A stretch of DNA of 11,372 nucleotides from an archaeon (lineage in GTDB: Archaea; Hydrothermarchaeota; Hydrothermarchaeia; JALTZZ01; JALUTC01): positions 1 to 11,372 of the forward strand of contig JALUTC010000116.1 in NCBI GenBank assembly GCA_027058345.1. The letters run 5' to 3'. Positions 6,622 to 11,372 of this stretch are shown piece by piece; the first letter of the stretch is position 1, and every line of letters begins with the position of its first letter. The notes under the pieces were generated by a model. That model was not told the origin of the DNA. It saw only the letters and a list, made by a program, of their open reading frames with translations, and searched no databases. The position numbers were made by a program, and so were the translations under genes.

Positions 6622-7741
6622 CCCTTTTTCCAAGATTTTTCATTAATTCTATAAAGAATCCGACACCATATTGGAAGTCTTCATCTCCCGTAACTGATAG
6701 CATGGAGAATCTTCCATACTTCTTTGCAGACGTTTCTTCAAGAGCTTCTACGAGAACCTTTAATTTATTCAAAACATCTGGTTTTGATAATGTATCTATA
6801 ATTGTTGAAATATCCTTTGAGATGCCATTTGTCATTCTGTTATTTAATATTTGTAATATATTATTGATAAGGGATGCTGCATTTTCTAAGAATTTAATCG
6901 TTTCTTCTCTTGATAAATTCTTAATTGTAGATAGCAACCCTAGCAATAAGGGCATATTTTCAACAGCATCTTTAATATATGTATTGCATTCCTTCAATAT
7001 CCTTATCGAATCCTTACTTATAATTGTTTTCAATATGTTTTCAATTACATCCAACTCTTCAGGTTTTAACTCTTTAAATATATTGTTGATTACGTTTAAT
7101 ATTCTAAGATACTTTAACAAAATTTCTTCGGAAACATCCATATTATATATTTCTTTTAGAATATTTTCCATGTTAATCTTAACAGCAAATTTGCAGGCAA
7201 TTTTTAACGAATTCATTAATACTGGAATATGTTCCCTTATATCATTTATAACATTCATTGTATTATCCATTAAATATTTGATATTATTTATATTTTTATT
7301 TGTAATTGATAATATTGAATAAAAATCTTCACTCTCAATTAACGATTTAATATCTTGAATATTATTTTCCAAGTTTCTTATAACTTTATCCAAATCGAAT
7401 TTTAACAAGTCGACCAACCTTAAATATTTATCAAGTTCTAGCATTGAGAATAGTTCTGGATAACTTGTCAATAAGTTATTTATTACAGATTCGAATGCTT
7501 CTTTTAAATTTTCGATTGATTTTGTTATTTCGTCAAAATTTTCTGCAAATCTTTTAAATTTTATAAATCTTTCGTCCGATGTTATTTCTTCAATCCTTGA
7601 ACTAATGGTTTTCATCATGTCTTCAATTGTAGGAAGTAATGCGGAAGAAATTTCTTCGAGTTCTTTAATTCGATTATATATATAATCTACCTTATTTTTT
7701 ATATCACGAATCTCCTCTAAATGAGGAGTTTTTTCGTCCAA
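6611..7741 (-). CDS. Long alpha-helical protein with DUF1641-like C-terminus
   Basis: About 376 residues, almost wholly helical and rich in Ile, Leu, Asn, Lys and Glu, with heptad-like stretches suggesting coiled coils or a helical bundle. There is no signal peptide or membrane helix. The last ~35 residues, KYGRFSMLSVTGDEDFQYGV then GFFIELMKNLGK, match the conserved end of DUF1641 proteins, which in archaea and bacteria often accompany oxidoreductases such as formate dehydrogenase or heterodisulfide reductase-like complexes; the function is not known. I prefer TTG 7741 as start (MDEKTPHLEE) because GGTGAT (7746-7751) lies four bases before it, the same arrangement as before PurS-PyrI; TTG 7753 and GTG 7750 are alternatives that would place that motif inside the gene. 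The last 11 bases overlap the end of cofE on the opposite strand. Confidence 0.82.
   Translation of the reverse strand: MDEKTPHLEEIRDIKNKVDYIYNRIKELEEISSALLPTIEDMMKTISSRIEEITSDERFIKFKRFAENFDEITKSIENLKEAFESVINNLLTSYPELFSMLELDKYLRLVDLLKFDLDKVIRNLENNIQDIKSLIESEDFYSILSITNKNINNIKYLMDNTMNVINDIREHIPVLMNSLKIACKFAVKINMENILKEIYNMDVSEEILLKYLRILNVINNIFKELKPEELDVIENILKTIISKDSIRILKECNTYIKDAVENMPLLLGLLSTIKNLSREETIKFLENAASLINNILQILNNRMTNGISKDISTIIDTLSKPDVLNKLKVLVEALEETSAKKYGRFSMLSVTGDEDFQYGVGFFIELMKNLGKRVKS
6625..6640 (+). terminator. T-rich candidate terminator of the large operon
   Basis: Two T5 tracts (6625-6629 and 6636-6640) follow the cofE stop at 6621. Archaeal intrinsic termination mainly needs such T tracts without a hairpin. 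They lie inside the 3' end of the opposite gene, so they may instead reflect its lysine codons. Confidence 0.3.
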
Positions 7742-7745
7742 AATT

Positions 7746-7751
7746 ATCACC
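7746..7751 (-). promoter_or_regulatory. Shine-Dalgarno site GGTGAT for the helical protein
   Basis: On the minus strand GGTGAT is followed by AATT and then TTG at 7741. Core and four-base spacing are the same as for the AGGTGAT before ATG 3110. This decides the TTG at 7741 over the longer options at 7750 and 7753. A leader RNA is therefore expected, although the divergent gap to hemD is only 34 bases. Confidence 0.55.
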
Positions 7752-7775
7752 AAATATCTTTTACAATTTTAACAT

Positions 7776-8504
7776 ATGGAAAAGGTTTTGATTACAAGAC
7801 CTGAGGGAAAATCCTTGAATTTAGATGATATAACTTCAAAATTCAATATAATACCTGTCATTGTAAAAGCGTTGAGAGTGAGAGAATTGGATTTTGATGT
7901 TGAAGATTTTGATGAATACTCGTCTATCGTTTTTTTAAGTGAGATTGCAGTTGATATATTTTTAAAGAAATATAAAGATATAAACAACAAGAAAATCTTT
8001 TGTATTGGTTCTAAGACGGCATTGAAGGTAAAATCTTATGGATTTGATGTTACACATTTTCCAAACAAGTTCGATAGCACTTCTCTTGGAAAATCTTTAA
8101 TATCTATGTTAAAAGGAAATGAAAAAATATTAATTATTCGATCGAAAAAGGGTTCAAATGAATTGTACGAAATTTTGAGCAAGAAATTTTTCGTAAAAGA
8201 ATTATACGTGTATGATCTATTGCCTCCAGATAAATCAGAGGTTGAGAAATTTGAAAGAAATATAGATGATTCAATAGGGGTTATTTTCACAAGTTCGTTA
8301 TCCGTTAAATATTTGATTGAAAATCTCAAAGAAGATTCTCTGGAGAAATTAAGGAAAAAAATCTTAATATCTATAGGTCCAAAAACTTGTAAAACTCTTA
8401 AAGAATATGGTTTCGAATCAATATATCCAAAGAAATATACAATTGAAGAATGTATCACTCTTCTAAAAAATTTATATGATATATCTAACATACGAAATCG
8501 TTGA
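7776..8504 (+). CDS. hemD: Uroporphyrinogen-III synthase HemD
   Basis: HemD closes and inverts ring D of hydroxymethylbilane to give uroporphyrinogen III, the common precursor of haem, sirohaem, cobamides and F430. The 242-residue length is normal for the family. HemD sequences diverge widely, so the call rests on the overall pattern: VLITRPEG (4-11), a first half ending with IFCIGSKTALKVKSYGF (74-90), the linker, ILIIRSKKG (118-126), VIFTSSLSVKYLIE (169-182) and ISIGPKTCKTLKEYGF (198-213). The paired IGxKTxxxLKxYGF elements mark the two alternating domains. The start is ATG 7776, 22 to 34 bases from the divergent gene, so the mRNA is probably leaderless. It overlaps the methyltransferase by 29 bases; no other tetrapyrrole gene is in view. 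Confidence 0.88.
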   Translation: MEKVLITRPEGKSLNLDDITSKFNIIPVIVKALRVRELDFDVEDFDEYSSIVFLSEIAVDIFLKKYKDINNKKIFCIGSKTALKVKSYGFDVTHFPNKFDSTSLGKSLISMLKGNEKILIIRSKKGSNELYEILSKKFFVKELYVYDLLPPDKSEVEKFERNIDDSIGVIFTSSLSVKYLIENLKEDSLEKLRKKILISIGPKTCKTLKEYGFESIYPKKYTIEECITLLKNLYDISNIRNR

Positions 8505-9291
8505 AGAAATTTTGAAGAAAAAAAAGAGAGGTAAGGTTAAAATCTCCTTTGATTTAGGCATCTCTTATCAGGAAGTGTTTGTAACAAATGATTGCATAAT
8601 CTTAAAAGATGGTACGAGAATAAATTTCGAATTACTTAAAAGAATAAAAAGGGATAGAATATATGTCTACGATGGAAATATTCTGTACGAATTATCAATC
8701 TCGAAAAATGGATATTACAAGCTTGTTCCAACAAGGGATTATCCTACACTTGAAATAAATGGTATAAGAATGCATAGAACAAAAGATGTCACGCCAAAAA
8801 TTGATACCGAGATGAAACTATCAAAGATAAAAATTGGAAAATATGTCTTGGATACTTGCTTTGGTCTAGGATATACAGCAATACATGCTTCAAGATTTGC
8901 AAGATTTGTAATATCGTGCGAAATTGATGAAAACGTTCTATTATTGGCAATGTTCAATCCATACTCAAAGGAAGCATTTTTAAGTAATAAAATACAAATT
9001 ATAAGGGGCGACGTTTCTTTCGTAATCAAAGGAATACATGATGAATGTATTGATACAATAATTCATGATCCTCCTAGATTTTCACTAGCTGGCGAATTGT
9101 ATTCAAGAGAATTTTATCGAGAAATGTATAGGGTATTAAAAGAGGGAGGGTACTTGTTTCATTACGTAGGAGAGCCTGGTAAATACAGAGGTTTGGATAT
9201 AAGAAAGGGAGTTATTAAAAGGTTAAAGGATGTTGGATTTAAAAATGTTAAATGGCACGAAGATGTAAAGGGTATTACTGCTATTAAATAA
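8476..9291 (+). CDS. Archaeal SAM-dependent methyltransferase (COG2521-like)
   Basis: A 271-residue Rossmann-fold methyltransferase restricted to archaea. An N-terminal domain (1-85) precedes TLEINGIRMHRTK (91-103), a family-typical block. The SAM motif I is VLDTCFGLGYTAI (124-136), the acidic ribose-binding residue lies in CEID (148-151), motif IV is IIHDPPRFSLAGELYS (195-210), and the C-terminal part has LFHYVGEPGKYRGLD (227-241). The DPPR motif resembles the DPPY/NPPY of enzymes that methylate amino nitrogens on bases, pointing to a nucleic-acid substrate by analogy only; the true substrate is not established. The start ATG 8476 lies in the end of hemD (29-base overlap) with no Shine-Dalgarno site, so translation is likely coupled. 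Its stop codon abuts the C/D box sRNA. Confidence 0.88.
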   Translation: MIYLTYEIVEEILKKKKRGKVKISFDLGISYQEVFVTNDCIILKDGTRINFELLKRIKRDRIYVYDGNILYELSISKNGYYKLVPTRDYPTLEINGIRMHRTKDVTPKIDTEMKLSKIKIGKYVLDTCFGLGYTAIHASRFARFVISCEIDENVLLLAMFNPYSKEAFLSNKIQIIRGDVSFVIKGIHDECIDTIIHDPPRFSLAGELYSREFYREMYRVLKEGGYLFHYVGEPGKYRGLDIRKGVIKRLKDVGFKNVKWHEDVKGITAIK

Positions 9292-9344
9292 TGATGATGA
9301 AGGGTGAACGAGCTGAAATATGATGAGAATTTGAGCTCTGATCA
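9291..9344 (+). ncRNA. C/D box guide sRNA
   Basis: All four boxes of an archaeal C/D sRNA are present with canonical spacing: C box ATGATGA (9294-9300), 12-base guide (9301-9312), D' box CTGA (9313-9316), 3-base spacer (9317-9319), C' box ATGATGA (9320-9326), 11-base guide (9327-9337), D box CTGA (9338-9341). Such RNAs bind L7Ae, Nop5 and fibrillarin and direct 2'-O-methylation of the target base paired to the fifth guide base before D' or D. Predicted target strings are CUCGUUCACCCU (the fifth base, U) and AGCUCAAAUUC (the fifth base, C); I could not place these in rRNA or tRNA from memory. The gene fills the gap between two convergent coding regions, touching both stop codons. No clear own promoter is seen, so it is probably processed from the hemD-methyltransferase transcript. 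A terminal stem is weak. Confidence 0.87.
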
Positions 9345-10934
9345 ATGCCTTTCAAAATCCCTTATTATTTCAACTCCATATTTCATCAATGCTTCTCTCG
9401 TTTTATATCTATCCTTACCGGCTACGATATAAATTATTTGGCTCTCAGAGAAAATATTCTCCAACCTAATTATTGTATAATTTTCATTCATCTTCCTAAT
9501 ATATTCTTCGTACTTATAAACTGGAAGGAATTTGAGCAATTTCTCGACGATTTCTCCAACTCCATTATATGCTTTATACCCTCCCAGTATTATAACATAT
9601 TTATGTTTTTTGTATATTTCAAAATCCTTTGCTTCTATCCTTTTTAACACATGTCCCATATCAGTAACCTTATCCCTAAAATCTCTAGATAGGTTGTAAT
9701 CTATATCATTTGCTAAAAGTATTATTTCTCTCTGTTTCTTTCTTGTGTTATCCTTAACCAATGGCTTAAATATGTAGAAATTCCCTTCAATTAAATCCAA
9801 AACAAGAAGTTCATCTGCTACTCCGTTATTATCAAAATCGAACGTTGCAATCAAATTAGCTCCCGTTTTGTTATATGTTTTTGTTTTCATTTCAATCGTC
9901 TTTTCATCCTCTTTATATATTAACTTGAATTCGTAAACATTTCTACCAGAGTTCATCACGCTTATAAAGCCTTTTTTTACTTCGGTTAAATTCACATACT
10001 TACTACTCTCTCCCATTACAAAATCGTCCAATATTTTATCTCCGTCCAAATCTATTAGGTCGAAACTATCAGGACATTGTACGAATAATCCTATAGGTAT
10101 TCTTTGTTTATCTTTTATTATTACAAAATCTGATGAAAGAATACCTATCGATTCCTTAATATTATCTAAGTCATAGTCATATGGAAATAATTTGACTGGA
10201 CATTTGCTCGTAATGGAAATATATGTTGTGTAATATTCGTTGAAATCTTTAAGTATTTTGATTGTTCCATCAGATAATAATATTGCAATGTCATTCTCAA
10301 TTCCATCTTTATCTATATCAAAGAATTCAACATCCCATACCCTCTCTTCTAAAGCCTTTGAATAAACAATTCTCTTAGATTCATATACATCTAATATCTC
10401 CGATGAAAATGCTACAAGAATATTTCTATGACATTTAACCTTAACACCTGGAGTTCCTACAATTCTCTTAAATATTTCCTTTCCTTCCTTCAATACTATT
10501 AGTTTATCTCCTTTTCCAATTGCTATCTCATCGTAATATCCATCTTCATCAAAATCAAGAGAACATATACTTCTACCAGTCTCTTCTATCTTTGATAATA
10601 TGGTTCCATCTTTATCTAATATATAAATCTTACTTGAAAGTATTGCAATCTCATCCCTCTTTCCATCTCTATCCCAATCAATATCCGATAAATCATAAAT
10701 TATTCCTGGAAATCTTTGCAATAATCTTAAACCTGAAGAGTCAACAATATATAGGGAATTTCTCGAAACAATCAATATTGTATCATAAACATCGTCACCA
10801 TTAAAGTCAAATTTTTTATAAATATCTACGTCGAAAAATAGTATATTTCCAAACATTTCTTCCTTCATTTCATACGAATGAGAAATTTGAAAAAGTAAAA
10901 ATAATATGCCTAATGCATATATTAATTTATTCAT
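9342..10934 (-). CDS. Secreted protein with seven calcium-loop repeats and an S-layer/cell-wall-binding-like C-terminal domain
   Basis: A 530-residue exported protein. Residues 1-20 form a signal peptide (hydrophobic IYALGILFLLFQIS, cleavage near SHS-YE). Residues 40-380 carry FG-GAP/VCBS-like repeats with Asp-rich calcium loops: DFNGDDVYD (43-51), DWDRDGKRD (86-94), DFDEDGYYD (127-135), DIDKDGIEND (206-215), DYDLDNIKE (253-261), DLDGDKILDD (295-304) and DFDNNGVADE (366-375). Each is followed by a strand such as EIAILS, fitting a seven-bladed beta propeller outside the cell. The C-terminal part (402-530) has YVIILGGYKAYNGVGEIV (446-463) and YIVAGKDRYKTREA (502-515), resembling domains of S-layer and cell-wall-binding-repeat-2 proteins, suggesting attachment to the envelope. 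No second membrane helix or sorting signal is seen. Function is unknown; calcium-stabilised adhesion or surface assembly is plausible. The stop codon touches the D box of the sRNA. Confidence 0.85.
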   Translation of the reverse strand: MNKLIYALGILFLLFQISHSYEMKEEMFGNILFFDVDIYKKFDFNGDDVYDTILIVSRNSLYIVDSSGLRLLQRFPGIIYDLSDIDWDRDGKRDEIAILSSKIYILDKDGTILSKIEETGRSICSLDFDEDGYYDEIAIGKGDKLIVLKEGKEIFKRIVGTPGVKVKCHRNILVAFSSEILDVYESKRIVYSKALEERVWDVEFFDIDKDGIENDIAILLSDGTIKILKDFNEYYTTYISITSKCPVKLFPYDYDLDNIKESIGILSSDFVIIKDKQRIPIGLFVQCPDSFDLIDLDGDKILDDFVMGESSKYVNLTEVKKGFISVMNSGRNVYEFKLIYKEDEKTIEMKTKTYNKTGANLIATFDFDNNGVADELLVLDLIEGNFYIFKPLVKDNTRKKQREIILLANDIDYNLSRDFRDKVTDMGHVLKRIEAKDFEIYKKHKYVIILGGYKAYNGVGEIVEKLLKFLPVYKYEEYIRKMNENYTIIRLENIFSESQIIYIVAGKDRYKTREALMKYGVEIIRDFERH

Positions 10935-10954
10935 AAAAATAAATTATCATTTAA

Positions 10955-10961
10955 ATTATAA
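10955..10961 (-). promoter_or_regulatory. TATA box for the secreted repeat protein
   Basis: On the minus strand this reads TTTATAA in the 29-base gap after the glutamate synthase gene. Its centre is about 24 bases before ATG 10934, which would place the transcription start at or near the start codon, a leaderless mRNA. There is no Shine-Dalgarno motif before the ATG, in agreement. Confidence 0.5.
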
Positions 10962-10963
10962 AA

Positions 10964-11372
10964 TTATTCGCCAGCTACCTTTACTCCTAAAACTCTAAGC
11001 TCTGCGTCAGTTAATCCAACTGCTCTAAGTCTATCCCTATTTCCTCTTAAACTTTCAATAGAATTTATACCCAATGCTCCCATAACTTCTTTAATCTCAT
11101 GCGTCCATGCTTTTATAAGATTGGCAACCCTTCTCGCACCTTCATCCGGATTCAATCTCTTCCTTAGTTTCGGATCTTGTGTAGCTATGCCCCACGCACA
11201 TTTTCCAGTATAACATCTTTTACATACGGTACAGCCCAAAGCTATTAAAGCTGCTGTTCCTATATATACGGCATCAGCTCCTAAAGCTATAGCCTTAACA
11301 ACATCGGCAGCACATCTTATACCACCACTTGCTATTACTGATACCTGATTTCTTATACCTTCTTCTCTCAAT
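10964..11372 (-). CDS. gltB: Glutamate synthase, FMN-binding/[3Fe-4S] domain (C-terminal end, cut by the window)
   Basis: The last 136 codons of an archaeal-type glutamate synthase large-chain domain 2, which makes glutamate from 2-oxoglutarate and ammonia delivered from glutamine. The frame is open to the window edge; the first visible codon TTG is an internal leucine, so the true start is outside. ASGGIRCAADVVKAIALGA and DAVYIGTAALIALGC form the end of the FMN-binding barrel, with the phosphate-binding GG. A cysteine cluster follows, CTVCKRCYTGKCAWG, for the iron-sulfur centre. The tail ALGINSIESLRGNRDRLRAVGL is typical of the archaeal proteins, in which the amidotransferase and other domains are separate genes. 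G+C is near 40%, above the neighbouring genes, as expected for a highly conserved protein. Confidence 0.95.
   Translation of the reverse strand, partial: LREEGIRNQVSVIASGGIRCAADVVKAIALGADAVYIGTAALIALGCTVCKRCYTGKCAWGIATQDPKLRKRLNPDEGARRVANLIKAWTHEIKEVMGALGINSIESLRGNRDRLRAVGLTDAELRVLGVKVAGE

Noticed and set aside
6702..7322. Open 206-codon plus-strand frame opposite the helical protein
   Set aside because: It is a reverse-strand shadow: low-complexity hydrophobic sequence made by complementing Lys/Asn/Ile-rich codons. The minus-strand protein has a family-like C-terminus and a Shine-Dalgarno site.
8036..8491. 151-codon minus-strand frame opposite hemD
   Set aside because: Phe/Ile/Ser-rich shadow of a recognised HemD; no promoter or family pattern.
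1..11372. CRISPR array, tRNA, rRNA, insertion sequence or prophage genes
   Set aside because: No spaced direct repeats, no cloverleaf or rRNA sequence, no transposase or terminal inverted repeats, and no integrase or phage gene were seen.

Overview
The window looks like the chromosome of an archaeon, probably a thermophilic euryarchaeon of Archaeoglobi or methanogen-related type. Pointers are an F420 ligase (CofE), archaeal-only families (UPF0282, the COG2521-type methyltransferase, the split archaeal glutamate synthase), separate PurS and PyrI modules, Shine-Dalgarno cores of the AGGTGAT type, TATA boxes placed for leaderless mRNAs, a C/D box guide RNA, and a C-terminal Cys-X-Cys in the purine-type phosphorylase as in hyperthermophilic homologues. 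By hand count most genes are about 25-32% G+C; the two ends (positions 1-700 and 10964-11372) are nearer 37-40%. The lineage is inferred, not proven.

Layout. Positions 1-1116 (minus): the start of an unknown gene, a secreted/pilin-like protein that has lost its membrane N-terminus, and an orphan 138-residue protein. Positions 1284-6621 (plus): one tightly packed operon, UPF0282 metallo-hydrolase, DHH phosphoesterase, a PurS-PyrI fusion, a histone-deacetylase-superfamily amidohydrolase, an MTA/MTI phosphorylase, a PRC-barrel protein, and cofE, which is split by a -1 frameshift on an A9 run. Positions 6611-7753 (minus): a long helical protein with a DUF1641-like C-terminus, overlapping cofE tail to tail and divergent from the next unit. 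Positions 7776-9291 (plus): hemD and an archaeal methyltransferase, overlapping. Positions 9291-9344: a C/D box sRNA filling the gap to the next gene. Positions 9342-10934 (minus): a secreted seven-repeat calcium-loop protein. Positions 10964-11372 (minus): the C-terminal end of archaeal glutamate synthase.

How the genes fit together. The large operon mixes nucleotide metabolism (PurS-PyrI, MTI phosphorylase), nucleic-acid or nucleotide hydrolysis (DHH, possibly UPF0282), probable polyamine turnover (deacetylase next to the MTA-type phosphorylase) and F420 maturation. HemD belongs to tetrapyrrole synthesis (haem, sirohaem, cobamide, F430 precursors). The main points for a second look are the C/D box sRNA, the PurS-PyrI fusion, and the slippery-site frameshift in cofE.
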